Below are positions 40,143 through 48,726 of a stretch of DNA of 64,000 nt, one piece after another (position 1 is the stretch's first letter; each line of letters starts with the position of its first letter). Under the pieces are notes generated by a model that worked only from the letters and a program-made list of their open reading frames with translations, was not told the DNA's origin and made no database searches. The stretch spans positions 248,001 to 312,000 of the forward strand of contig CAJIYM010000003.1 in assembly GCA_905181635.1 (NCBI GenBank), read 5' to 3'. Both the position numbers and the translations under genes were made by a program. The DNA is from an uncultured Flavobacteriales bacterium. GTDB taxonomy: Bacteria; Bacteroidota; Bacteroidia; Flavobacteriales; BACL11.

Positions 40143-41304
40143 AATTTCACATCCTACAAAAGTGGTGGAGTGTGAGATTGATCTACCTGCTTCAAAAAGT
40201 ATTTCAAATCGATTATTAATCATTCAAGCACTTTGCAATCAAGAATTTGTAATTTCAAATCTGTCAACCTCTGAAGATACCAAAGCTTTACAGAAAGCTT
40301 TAACAGCTAATGAAACTACAATTAATGTTGGTGCTGCAGGAACTTCTTTTCGATTCTTAGCGGCTTATCTTTCTACTTTGGTTGGTAATAGATTTATCTT
40401 GACTGGGAGTAATAGAATGAAAGAAAGACCCATTAAAGAATTAGTAGATACTTTACTAGATTTAGGAATTGAGATAAAATATTTGGAAAAAATGGGTTTC
40501 CCTCCTTTGTCCATTTTAGGCACTGAAATAACAGAGAATAAAGTAAGTATTGATGGGCAAATAAGTTCTCAATTTATTTCTGCAATTTTGTTAATTGCTC
40601 CAACTTTAAAAAATGGAATAAAACTTAAAATTCCTGGTGAAATAGTTTCTAAACCCTACATAATAATGACTTTAAAACTTATGCAAGAATTTGGAATTAT
40701 TCATACTTGGCAAAAAAATACAATTGAAATAATACCTCAGAAATATAGTGCAAAAGACTTCAATATAGAAGCTGATTGGTCGGCAGCATCTTTTTGGTAT
40801 GAAATTGCTGCACTTTCTAATGGCTGTAATATTAAACTCATGGGATTAACTGAGAATTCTATTCAGGGAGATAAAAAAGTGATTGAGCTATTTGAAAATT
40901 TAGGGGTACAAACTAAATTTAAAAATGGAAGTATTATACTCACTAAGAAAGAAGAAAATATCATTTCAAAAGAAATAAACTTAATCAGTACACCAGACTT
41001 ATACCAACCTTTAAAATGCACTCACTTGTCCAAGAATTTAACAACTAAATTTTTAGGACTACAAACTTTAAAAAACAAAGAAACAGACAGAATAAAAGCA
41101 GTAGAAAAAGAATTGTTAAAATTAAATACAACTAAAAAAATAACGACCTACAAGGACCACAGAATGGCAATGAGTTTTGCTCCTCTATGTTTAAAATATG
41201 ACACATTACAGATAAATGATGTGGATGTTGTAGGCAAATCATATCCTAACTTTTGGAATGACTTAAAAAAAGGAGGTTTTATAATAACGCCATTAACTCA
41301 CTAA
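40132..41304 (+). CDS. aroA: 3-phosphoshikimate 1-carboxyvinyltransferase (EPSP synthase)
   Basis: Sixth step of the shikimate pathway. The 390-aa protein is at the short end of the family. It shows PASKSISNRLLI, GAAGTSFRFLAAY, DWSAASFWYEIAAL, KETDRIKAVEKEL and YKDHRMAMSFAP. Last gene of the ten-gene run; its 3' end overlaps the convergent HAD gene by 26 bases. Confidence 0.97.
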   Translation: MNYKISHPTKVVECEIDLPASKSISNRLLIIQALCNQEFVISNLSTSEDTKALQKALTANETTINVGAAGTSFRFLAAYLSTLVGNRFILTGSNRMKERPIKELVDTLLDLGIEIKYLEKMGFPPLSILGTEITENKVSIDGQISSQFISAILLIAPTLKNGIKLKIPGEIVSKPYIIMTLKLMQEFGIIHTWQKNTIEIIPQKYSAKDFNIEADWSAASFWYEIAALSNGCNIKLMGLTENSIQGDKKVIELFENLGVQTKFKNGSIILTKKEENIISKEINLISTPDLYQPLKCTHLSKNLTTKFLGLQTLKNKETDRIKAVEKELLKLNTTKKITTYKDHRMAMSFAPLCLKYDTLQINDVDVVGKSYPNFWNDLKKGGFIITPLTH

Positions 41305-41968
41305 GACAAAATATCTCATGAACTACTGCATGATCGTGAGATAACTTATTTGGGTTAAAATAAACTCCTTGCATACCAATTTTTTCAGCACCTAATATAT
41401 CAACAGGGAAGTCATCTCCAATCATAATACTTTGATCCAAATTTGCCTTTGCTTGATCTAATGCAAACTCAAATATTTTAGCATTTGGCTTCTTTACTCC
41501 TACTTGTTCGGAAGTTACAATCACATCAAAATATTGTGTTAAATCAGAATGTGCTAATTTAATATGTTGCACTTCTTCAAATCCATTAGTAATTATATGG
41601 AGTGAGTACTTTTTTTTCAAATATAATAGCACTTCATGGGTATAAGGGAAAAGAAAAGTTTTAGTTGGACATTGCTGAATGTAAGCCAAGCCAAATTGTT
41701 CTGCTAGTTCTGAATCATCAATATCGTATTCGGCTAAAGCTAGTTGAAATCTTTTTCCTCTTAACTCACCTTTCTTAATCTTGTCTTTTCGATATAAATC
41801 CCATAATTTTTCATTATGTATTTTATATTTTTTTATAAAGTTATCTGAGTTATCTATTCCTTTTTCAATTAGTTTAAAGTCCTTAATTAATTTCAACAGT
41901 GTTGTATGAGAATTTTTTTCAAAATCCCATAATGTTCGGTCTAAATCAAAAAAAATATGTTTTATCAT
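41279..41968 (-). CDS. HAD-family phosphatase, YjjG-like
   Basis: Haloacid dehalogenase-fold nucleotidase or phosphatase, 229 aa, resembling YjjG (non-canonical pyrimidine nucleotidase). Motif I FFDLDRTLWDF, motif II IITNGFEEVQ, motif III Lys in VGVKKPN, motif IV MIGDDFPVDILGA. Its ATG overlaps the TAA of a 39-codon frame (TAATG), and its 3' end overlaps aroA by 26 bases in opposite orientation. Confidence 0.88.
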   Translation of the reverse strand: MIKHIFFDLDRTLWDFEKNSHTTLLKLIKDFKLIEKGIDNSDNFIKKYKIHNEKLWDLYRKDKIKKGELRGKRFQLALAEYDIDDSELAEQFGLAYIQQCPTKTFLFPYTHEVLLYLKKKYSLHIITNGFEEVQHIKLAHSDLTQYFDVIVTSEQVGVKKPNAKIFEFALDQAKANLDQSIMIGDDFPVDILGAEKIGMQGVYFNPNKLSHDHAVVHEIFCLSELMALL

Positions 41969-42087
41969 TAATATAATTTTCTTATGAAATGCATATTATG
42001 TTTCTTAATATTCTCTTCTCTTCGCTCACTAATAAAATGATTAAATACTGAATTCTGATTTCCCAAATTAATTATTTCTATTTTCAA
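41968..42087 (-). pseudogene. 39-codon frame resembling the N-terminus of uracil phosphoribosyltransferase
   Basis: Not in the ORF track. From a TTG at 42087 the minus strand encodes 39 residues: KIEIINLGNQ at the start, then NSVFNHFISE, and a tail with MHFIRKLY. I recognise this as like the first 40 residues of Bacteroidota UPRT (upp; N-S-V-x-N-x-F-x-A-E-x-R-D ... M-R-F-R-R-N-x-E-R). The catalytic remainder is missing; the HAD gene starts immediately, sharing bases in TAATG. The frame overlaps the end of the deacetylase gene by 20 bases. Either a decayed upp remnant or a retained coupling peptide. The similarity is from memory and there is no ATG, so confidence is moderate. Confidence 0.5.
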
Positions 42088-43396
42088 TATATATTATTTT
42101 AAGCATCTCCTCATACACATTTCGCCAACCTTTCCATACCCCCATATCACTAAAAGTATCGTTATGCCAAATGCTTATTAACATTCCATCTACTTGTTTT
42201 ACTTCATTTATAATTTCACCTAATTGCTGCAATACATCTTCAGGACTTAACTGCATATTAAACTTTAATGTATCATCAACTATTGCAAAGGGATAAATTT
42301 TAATAGGCAAAACCTGCTCCACATCTAAGTTGTAGAATGTAAATGAACTAGCGATACCTGCCCTAAATCCTAAAGTAGAGGCGTAACCCATTGTATAATC
42401 ATTATTAATACCAACCTCTAATAAACGTTTATATGTTTGAGGTAATGACAGTTGTAAAAAATGTTGACGACTAAAAGTAACCTCTCTCCTTTGAATATTC
42501 TCAAGTCGTTTTATCTCAACTGCTAATTGGTTTTCTTTAATACTTGAACCAAAAGAAGGATGAATACCCACTGGAGCCAAATCAGCTAAACGTTTTACTA
42601 AAGCTTGAAATTTACTATTTGTATGAGAGATGTTTTTATCATTCAATCCATAATCCCCAAGTAGTACAAAATAACGTAAATCAAGACCATATTTCTTCTG
42701 TAAATTAAATTGAAAGGAATAAGTATCAAAAGGGTCTTTTCTTTTCTTTAAGCTAACTGCAACTGCCATTTTTAAAGAATCAATATCGAACCGCAATATT
42801 GCCTTTAATAGAAAAGCAACTGAACGTACAAAACCTTTACCTTTATACATATATGCATTGTCAATATCAATAGTTGAAATGTACTTAAATACTGGATATT
42901 TTATTTGAAAATCAGGGAACTTATTCTTAATAACACTTATTAATTGCTTAGCCCAGATATTTACAACTGGCTTTTGTAAAAAATTATTTTTAAAGGCTAA
43001 ACTCTCCTCTGCTTTAAATCTATTATAATTATCTTTTAGGTGAGGTAGATATTCCTCATATCTGGTTACTAAATAGAAACTTGCAGCAAAAATATCATAT
43101 GCAAAAGCATTTTCTCTTGAATTTTGAAAAAAAACTGGACAACTTTCGTGCTCCCCTACTTGGATTAACACTTCATTTATTCCTCGTTCATTTAATAAAG
43201 AATGAGCCTCTACAAATATTTCATTCTCACAAATTGGTAATAGTGAATAATTTAATTTTGCAGTTTGAGCAGTTAAGTAAGCTTGCTTATCTTCAGTTAA
43301 AAGATATTCTATTTGGTAAATCTCATGAAAGATTAGCGAAAAGACATACTGATGCCTGGCTGAAATCTTAGGAATATATACTAACAAGCTTTGCAT
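42068..43396 (-). CDS. Polysaccharide deacetylase family protein
   Basis: 442-aa protein of the NodB-like carbohydrate esterase fold found widely in Bacteroidota. Evidence: a central TIDIDNAYMY (the Asp pair region), HPSFGSS (metal His), and near the C-terminus ISIWHNDTFSD. The N-terminal 140 residues form a separate lineage-specific domain. No signal peptide is visible. A TATATTTG box ends 4 bases before the ATG, so the mRNA is probably leaderless. Substrate unknown; capsule or O-antigen sugars are possible. Confidence 0.78.
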   Translation of the reverse strand: MQSLLVYIPKISARHQYVFSLIFHEIYQIEYLLTEDKQAYLTAQTAKLNYSLLPICENEIFVEAHSLLNERGINEVLIQVGEHESCPVFFQNSRENAFAYDIFAASFYLVTRYEEYLPHLKDNYNRFKAEESLAFKNNFLQKPVVNIWAKQLISVIKNKFPDFQIKYPVFKYISTIDIDNAYMYKGKGFVRSVAFLLKAILRFDIDSLKMAVAVSLKKRKDPFDTYSFQFNLQKKYGLDLRYFVLLGDYGLNDKNISHTNSKFQALVKRLADLAPVGIHPSFGSSIKENQLAVEIKRLENIQRREVTFSRQHFLQLSLPQTYKRLLEVGINNDYTMGYASTLGFRAGIASSFTFYNLDVEQVLPIKIYPFAIVDDTLKFNMQLSPEDVLQQLGEIINEVKQVDGMLISIWHNDTFSDMGVWKGWRNVYEEMLKIIYIENRNN

Positions 43397-43400
43397 TATG

Positions 43401-43408
43401 CAAATATA
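43401..43408 (-). promoter_or_regulatory. -7 box of the deacetylase gene, near-leaderless
   Basis: Minus strand TATATTTG, 4 bases before the ATG and directly behind the rpsT terminator T-tract. Confidence 0.5.
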
Positions 43409-43410
43409 AA

Positions 43411-43441
43411 AAAAAGGGCTTATCGTAATGATAAACCCTTT
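43411..43441 (-). terminator. Terminator of tRNA-Glu / rpsT
   Basis: AAGGG, one mismatch, then TTATC pairs with GATAA...CCCTT over a 5-base loop, followed on the minus strand by a long T-run. Confidence 0.85.
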
Positions 43442-43461
43442 CTAGATAATTAAATTATTAC

Positions 43462-43716
43462 TTATGCTAATGCATTTACATGCTTAGATAATTTTGACTT
43501 TAAATTAGAAGATTTATTCTTGTGAATAATATTTCTTTTTGTCAATTTATCCAACATACCTGAAACTTTAGGAAATAAAGCAGCTGCTTCTTTTTTATCT
43601 GTTAAAGCACGCAAAGCCCTTACTGCATTTCTTACAGTTTTATGCTGATACTTATTTAACAATCTTTTTGTTTCTGATTGTCTTATTCTTTTTATTGCTG
43701 ACTTATGATTTGCCAT
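43462..43716 (-). CDS. rpsT: 30S ribosomal protein S20
   Basis: 16S rRNA-binding protein of the 30S body, 84 aa, starting [15 protein letters not shown]. The ORF track extends to 43776, but those 20 extra codons run through the tRNA-Glu gene; the true ATG is at 43716-43714. The body has the basic three-helix S20 pattern. It lies 15 bases after the tRNA on the same strand and is followed by a strong terminator. Confidence 0.97.
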   Translation of the reverse strand: MANHKSAIKRIRQSETKRLLNKYQHKTVRNAVRALRALTDKKEAAALFPKVSGMLDKLTKRNIIHKNKSSNLKSKLSKHVNALA

Positions 43717-43731
43717 AGTTTTAAATTTTAG

Positions 43732-43803
43732 TAGCCCGACGGAGAATCGAACTCCGGTTACATGGATGAAAACCATGCGTCCTAACCACTAGACGACCGG
43801 GCC
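43732..43803 (-). tRNA. tRNA-Glu (anticodon UUC)
   Basis: 72-nt cloverleaf on the minus strand: acceptor GGCCCGG with TCGGGCT (G-U pairs at both ends), D-arm containing AGTGGTTAGGA, anticodon stem CATGG/CCATG with loop TTTTCAT giving anticodon TTC, and T-arm CGGAG TTCGATT CTCCG. The CCA end is not encoded. Confidence 0.95.
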
Positions 43804-43827
43804 ATAATGTTCTCAAAATTGAGGGTG

Positions 43828-43835
43828 CAAATTTA
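43828..43835 (-). promoter_or_regulatory. Candidate -7 box for tRNA-Glu / rpsT
   Basis: Minus strand TAAATTTG 24 bases before the tRNA 5' end. Confidence 0.45.
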
Positions 43836-43861
43836 TATTTTTTTTAATACCACACGAAAAA

Positions 43862-44536
43862 TTAATCATTATTTGTTTCAAAAGAAAATTTATAACCCAT
43901 TCTTTTAGCAGTTTTTAGTTTTTGATTGCTATTCATATCTAGTATTTGGTGAATAGAAACTACTTTAACATCGTTGAAGTTTGGCGCTTGTAAATCAAAG
44001 TTTAAAGCATAAAGCATTGTTTCGTTAATAATTTTATCAATTTGAACTGTATTTATTTGTTGATTTTTAAAGTCATTAAACAATAAACCTAATTGTTCAT
44101 CACCCTCTACAAAAAAATGTTTATCCTTATTAACAAATACACGAGCTATTAAATAACCCGCATCGTTCATACGATTATATTTAAAGGAATCAGAAAGGAA
44201 ATTATAGATATTAATCACCCCACAAAAAGATCTTAATGTATCTTCTTTAACATATTTTGTTTTATGAATTGAATGTGAGTTTTGGAAATCAAAAATATTT
44301 GAATGCATGTGAAAAAGTAAAGTGTCTCCTGAGAACTTTAATTTTGATTCAAAATCACCAGCTGAAGAATAAATAACCTGTACATCTTTATCAGTTAATT
44401 CATTATTAATAATCTCTGATTTAGCTTTTAAATACTGCTGAAATTCAGTGAAAACAGATTTCGTTTTTCGAAAAACCTCTTGCTTTGTGCTAGATTTAGT
44501 CTTTAATAGTTTAACAATTTTTTCTTTATTATTCAT
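43862..44536 (-). CDS. Conserved-looking hypothetical protein downstream of proS
   Basis: 224-aa protein without signal peptide or membrane segment. The N-terminus is Lys/Thr-rich and probably helical (KIVKLLKTKSSTKQEVFRKTK); the middle is alpha/beta (SKLKFSGDTLLFHMHSNIF, INIYNFLSDSFKYNRMND). It starts 3 bases after the proS stop, so it is co-transcribed with proS. I do not recognise a family. Confidence 0.75.
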   Translation of the reverse strand: MNNKEKIVKLLKTKSSTKQEVFRKTKSVFTEFQQYLKAKSEIINNELTDKDVQVIYSSAGDFESKLKFSGDTLLFHMHSNIFDFQNSHSIHKTKYVKEDTLRSFCGVINIYNFLSDSFKYNRMNDAGYLIARVFVNKDKHFFVEGDEQLGLLFNDFKNQQINTVQIDKIINETMLYALNFDLQAPNFNDVKVVSIHQILDMNSNQKLKTAKRMGYKFSFETNND

Positions 44537-44539
44537 ATT

Positions 44540-46012
44540 TCAATATGCTTTTGCAAATAATACTCTATGAGCTGATCGGTTTCCTGTAAAAATACAAAAC
44601 CCATCTTCCTGTTTGACGTCCAAAGGGATACATCTTATTGTTGCTTTAGTTTCTTGTTTAATTAATTCTTCAGTTTCAGAAGTACCATCCCAATGCGCAT
44701 ATACAAAACCACCTTTTTCTATTAACTTCATAAACTCCTCTTTGGAGTCGGCTTTATAGGTTTTTTCTTCACGGTAAGTTAATGCTTTTTTATATAAATT
44801 ATCTTGAATATTCTCTAAAAGATGTTCAACCTTATTTTCAATATCTATTATCTGGTAAGTTTCTTTTTCCAAAGTATCTCTACGAGCCACTTCAATAGTA
44901 CCGTTTTCTAAATCACGAGCCCCTAATGCTAAACGCAATGGCACTCCTTTCAATTCGTATTCTGCAAATTTCCAACCTGGCTTATGTGTATCTCTATTAT
45001 CAAATTTAACTGATATACCTTTTTCCTCTAAAGCTTTCTTCACTCTATTCGCAACCTCTGACACAGCATTTAATTGTTCTTCTCCTTTGTAAATGGGTAC
45101 AATAACTACTTGAAATGGCGCTAATCTAGGAGGTAATACTAATCCATTGTCATCAGAATGCGTCATAATTAAAGCCCCCATCAAACGAGTTGAAACGCCC
45201 CATGATGAAGCCCAAACATATTCTTTCTTCCCTTCCTTAGTTGCAAACTTCACATCAAAAGCTTTTGCAAAATTCTGGCCTAAAAAATGAGATGTACCTG
45301 CTTGTAAAGCTTTTCCATCCTGCATAAGCGCCTCAATACAGTAGGTTTCTTCAGCACCTGCAAAACGCTCATTGGCTGATTTTAAGCCTTGAACAACTGG
45401 CATTGCCATAAAGTTTTTAGCAAAATCAGCATAAATACCAATCATCTGCTCAGTTTCTTCTACAGCTTCTTTTTTAGTAGCATGAGCGGTATGTCCTTCT
45501 TGCCATAAAAACTCGGTAGTACGTAAAAACAATCTTGTACGCATTTCCCATCTAACTACATTTGCCCATTGGTTTATCAAAATTGGCAAATCACGATATG
45601 ATTGTATCCACTTTCGGTAAGTATCCCAAATAATGGTTTCAGATGTAGGGCGAACAATTAATTCTTCTTCTAATTTAGCTGTAGGATCAACTATTAACCC
45701 ACTACCATCCTCAGCATTTTTTAAACGATAATGCGTAACGACAGCACATTCTTTTGCAAATCCCTCAACATGATCAGCCTCTTTACTTAAATATGATTTT
45801 GGGATAAAAAGAGGGAAATAAGCATTCACATGACCTGTTGCTTTAAACATCCTATCAAGCTCTGCTTGCATTTTTTCCCAAATTGCAAATCCATAAGGTT
45901 TGATTACCATACAACCTCTTACCCCTGAATTCTCTGCTAAATCAGCACCTTGTACAATTTCATTGTACCATTGTGAATAATCCTCTTTACGTGATGTTAG
46001 TTTTTTTGCCAT
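44540..46012 (-). CDS. proS: Prolyl-tRNA synthetase (archaeal/eukaryotic-like form)
   Basis: Charges tRNA-Pro. The 490-aa product is the short class II form without the bacterial INS editing domain: [15 protein letters not shown], motif 2 [37 protein letters not shown], and motif 3 with [19 protein letters not shown]. The C-terminal zinc-like domain ends in ANAY-like FAKAY. This type is usual in Bacteroidota. A divergent TAGTTTTG box lies 58 bases upstream. Confidence 0.97.
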   Translation of the reverse strand: MAKKLTSRKEDYSQWYNEIVQGADLAENSGVRGCMVIKPYGFAIWEKMQAELDRMFKATGHVNAYFPLFIPKSYLSKEADHVEGFAKECAVVTHYRLKNAEDGSGLIVDPTAKLEEELIVRPTSETIIWDTYRKWIQSYRDLPILINQWANVVRWEMRTRLFLRTTEFLWQEGHTAHATKKEAVEETEQMIGIYADFAKNFMAMPVVQGLKSANERFAGAEETYCIEALMQDGKALQAGTSHFLGQNFAKAFDVKFATKEGKKEYVWASSWGVSTRLMGALIMTHSDDNGLVLPPRLAPFQVVIVPIYKGEEQLNAVSEVANRVKKALEEKGISVKFDNRDTHKPGWKFAEYELKGVPLRLALGARDLENGTIEVARRDTLEKETYQIIDIENKVEHLLENIQDNLYKKALTYREEKTYKADSKEEFMKLIEKGGFVYAHWDGTSETEELIKQETKATIRCIPLDVKQEDGFCIFTGNRSAHRVLFAKAY

Positions 46013-46028
46013 TTTGCTTTAAAAAATG

Positions 46029-46036
46029 TAATTTTG
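46029..46036 (+). promoter_or_regulatory. Possible -7 box for the 46128-48566 pair
   Basis: TAATTTTG about 90 bases upstream of the preferred ATG at 46128. Weak support, since this AT-rich gap could contain it by chance. Confidence 0.3.
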
Positions 46037-46069
46037 TAATGTTATTTTCGTTAACTTATAAAAGTTGTA

Positions 46070-46077
46070 CAAAACTA
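46070..46077 (-). promoter_or_regulatory. Candidate -7 box for proS
   Basis: Minus strand TAGTTTTG, 57 bases before the proS start. Confidence 0.4.
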
Positions 46078-46127
46078 ACAAATTAAACTAGCATAAGTTT
46101 ATGCCTGTCAAACAAAAACATACTACT

Positions 46128-47105
46128 ATGAGACCTTTACTTTCTACCTCTATCGTTTTACTTTTTTTATCTTCTTGCATTACAACCACCCATATGAATT
46201 ATAGCGACCCTAATTATTTGGCTAGTACTGAATTCAGTAGTTATGATGATATTGTAACAGAACCTCTAGCTGAAATTGAACAAACACAATATACAGACAC
46301 AATAACTAATGATTATTATAGCGAACATGATGTGGCTGATGATTATTATGATTATAGTTTTTCCTCAAGAATAAGAAGATTTCATAGACCAATGTATTAT
46401 AGTAATTATTATGGTGGACTTTATACTGATTATTACTGGTATAACAATGATCCTTTCTATTGCGGAACAAGCATCTATTACGGATACAATTGGAATTCTC
46501 CTTATTACTCATACTATTCTCCTTATTACTATAACAATTACAATAGTTATTACGCTTATGGACACAACAATTACCACCATAATACACCAACTTATACTAA
46601 TTACAATACTAACAACAACCACACAACAGGACATAGAGGCTCATTATCCTCACATTTAAGCGGAAGAGGGGTAAAAACAAATGCTATTATCCCGAATACT
46701 AATATTAACATATCAACCTTAAGCATTAGGAATGGGAATACTTTAAAAAATAATACCCGCAATACAATTAGTAATACCGCAATAAAAACAAAACCTTACA
46801 GAGGAAATACGACAATTAATACAGGTAATAGCAGAGGTAATACAAGTACAAAAACAAATACCAACAGAGCTAATACTACTCCCAAAACAAACAACACTTA
46901 TAGAGGGAATACATCAAATAAGACTACTACTAAAAAAGGAAATCGCACATATACTGCTCCAAAATCAAACACAAATAACAAAAGTTATTCAACTCCAAAA
47001 TCTAACTCCAGTAATAGAAGTTATAATTCAGGAAGTAGTAAGTCTAACAGTGGAAGTAGATCCTCAGGAAATTCAAATAGAAGAAGTACAAAACCAAGAA
47101 AATAA
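46128..47105 (+). CDS. Tyr/Asn/Ser/Thr-rich low-complexity lipoprotein
   Basis: Predicted lipoprotein. The ORF track starts at 46101, but the ATG at 46128 gives a better signal peptide (MRPLLSTSIVLLFLSSC, lipobox LSSC). After an acidic stretch there is a very Tyr-rich zone (YYSNYYGGLYTDYY, SPYYSYYSPYYYNNY), then a long Asn/Thr/Ser/Lys/Arg-rich tail of imperfect short repeats (GNTSTKTNTN, TYTAPKSNTNNK) ending in basic residues. No catalytic domain is visible; an extended, cationic surface protein is likely. It is 3 bases upstream of the FadL-like gene. Similar genes between proS and a FadL-like gene are familiar from flavobacteria, sometimes labelled vitellogenin-like, but the role is unknown. 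Confidence 0.75.
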   Translation: MRPLLSTSIVLLFLSSCITTTHMNYSDPNYLASTEFSSYDDIVTEPLAEIEQTQYTDTITNDYYSEHDVADDYYDYSFSSRIRRFHRPMYYSNYYGGLYTDYYWYNNDPFYCGTSIYYGYNWNSPYYSYYSPYYYNNYNSYYAYGHNNYHHNTPTYTNYNTNNNHTTGHRGSLSSHLSGRGVKTNAIIPNTNINISTLSIRNGNTLKNNTRNTISNTAIKTKPYRGNTTINTGNSRGNTSTKTNTNRANTTPKTNNTYRGNTSNKTTTKKGNRTYTAPKSNTNNKSYSTPKSNSSNRSYNSGSSKSNSGSRSSGNSNRRSTKPRK

Positions 47106-47108
47106 CAA

Positions 47109-48566
47109 ATGAAAAAAGGATTATTAGCAATATCAATTATTGCACTAAGCAGTATTACTTTATTAGCTCAAAACGAGATTGATGCTTTACGTTTTTCTCA
47201 AGATGCACCATTAGGCACAGCTCGTTTTTCAGCTATGAGTGGTGCATTTGGCTCTTTGGGTGGAGAGTTTTCCGCACTAAGTCTAAACCCTGCAGGAATT
47301 GGAATGTATCAGTTTTCTGAATTTAGCTTTACCCCAAGTTTCAACTTAAATAGCAATACTTCTTACTACGGAAATAAAGTAACTGACTACGAATCAGGAT
47401 TAAAAATAGGCAATATAGGACTTGTATTTTCAAGTCCAAGAGAAAATTCAGAATGGAAAAGAATCAATTTTGCTATTGGCTGGAATCAATTAGCAAATTA
47501 TGATGGCAATATTAGAATTCAAGGTGAGAACAATACTTCCTCAATAGCTGATAATATCTTAGCGATTTCTCAAGGCAATTCTATTGATGAGTTAAATACA
47601 CTTTATTCTGCGCCTGCTTTCTGGACGAACTTAATTGATTTAGCAGACAATAGTTTAGACTCAATAACTGATTGGTATGCTCAAGATAACGGAAATTATA
47701 TTTCCCATGTTAACGGAAATTCTTCAAAAACTCAAATTAAAAATATTCATTCTATTGGAGGGAAAAATGAGTTTATTTTCTCTATCGGAGGCTCCTTTAA
47801 TGAACAATTATATTTAGGAGCTACAATAGGAATTCCTACTTTAGATTATTATGAACAATCAACTTATAGTGAAACAAATCTTGAAGATACAATTAATGGG
47901 TTGAAAGGATTTGATATACATGAGGAATTAAGCGTCTATGGAGCTGGTCTAAACTTAAAATTAGGTGCAATACTTAGAGTAAATGATAATTTAAAACTAG
48001 GTGCTGCCCTGCACACCCCAACGGCTTATAGTATTGAAGAAAATTTCAGCACAAGCTTAACAACACATTTTTCTGTAGAAAGCATTACAGAAAGTTCAAA
48101 TCCTAACTACTTTGAATACGATTTAATTACGCCATGGAAAGCAATTTTAAGCGCATCATCCTTGTTAAACAATAATATTCTATTAAGTGCCGACTATGAG
48201 TTAGTTGACTACTCTTTCTCAAGCATGCATTCTAGTCAATACACGTTTACTGACGAGAACAATGTTATTAAAGATCTATACACCCAAGCTACAAATATCC
48301 GTTTTGGTGCCGAGATAAATATAAAGCCTTTTGTAGTTAGAACTGGATACTCAAAATACGGAAGTGCATTTGCAAACAAAGATTACAGTAAAGAAAATTT
48401 CAGCTTTGGATTAGGAATAAATAATGGAGGATACTATTTGGATGCTTCTTATGTATTATCACAAGGAAATGGTGAACAGCTATTATATAGTGAAGATTAT
48501 ATTAGCCCTATTTCCACTGTAAATACAAATCATAACCTAATATTTACTATAGGATTCAGGTATTAA
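47109..48566 (+). CDS. FadL/OmpP1-like outer-membrane transport protein
   Basis: 485-aa outer-membrane beta-barrel, probably for hydrophobic compounds. A signal peptide (to LLAQ, about residue 20) is followed by a FadL-type N-terminal plug region: GTARFSAMSGAFGSLGGEFSALSLNPAGIGMYQFSEF. Repeated amphipathic strands lead to the C-terminal aromatic FTIGFRY. It is in a two-gene unit with the low-complexity lipoprotein. The substrate is not determinable; automatic pipelines often call such proteins hemin receptors without proof. Confidence 0.85.
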   Translation: MKKGLLAISIIALSSITLLAQNEIDALRFSQDAPLGTARFSAMSGAFGSLGGEFSALSLNPAGIGMYQFSEFSFTPSFNLNSNTSYYGNKVTDYESGLKIGNIGLVFSSPRENSEWKRINFAIGWNQLANYDGNIRIQGENNTSSIADNILAISQGNSIDELNTLYSAPAFWTNLIDLADNSLDSITDWYAQDNGNYISHVNGNSSKTQIKNIHSIGGKNEFIFSIGGSFNEQLYLGATIGIPTLDYYEQSTYSETNLEDTINGLKGFDIHEELSVYGAGLNLKLGAILRVNDNLKLGAALHTPTAYSIEENFSTSLTTHFSVESITESSNPNYFEYDLITPWKAILSASSLLNNNILLSADYELVDYSFSSMHSSQYTFTDENNVIKDLYTQATNIRFGAEINIKPFVVRTGYSKYGSAFANKDYSKENFSFGLGINNGGYYLDASYVLSQGNGEQLLYSEDYISPISTVNTNHNLIFTIGFRY

Positions 48567-48726
48567 TCAATAATTTTGATGTAACTGATTTGCCGTAGAG
48601 AGTAAAAATGTAATAGTTAAAGTGACTTGTAACTCTTAAAAATCAATAACAGGAATTTATAATTTGAATAAGGGAGTTTTAGAATCTAACAATTGAATAC
48701 AAAATTGCTCAACCGAATCAGAATTC

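Noticed and set aside
43462-43776. 104-aa version of S20
   Set aside because: The first 20 codons overlap tRNA-Glu; the S20 N-terminus [10 protein letters not shown] starts at 43716.
46306-46590. 94-aa antisense ORF rich in Asn, Tyr and Cys
   Set aside because: Mirror of the Tyr/Asn-rich codons of the lipoprotein gene on the other strand; no start context or family signal.
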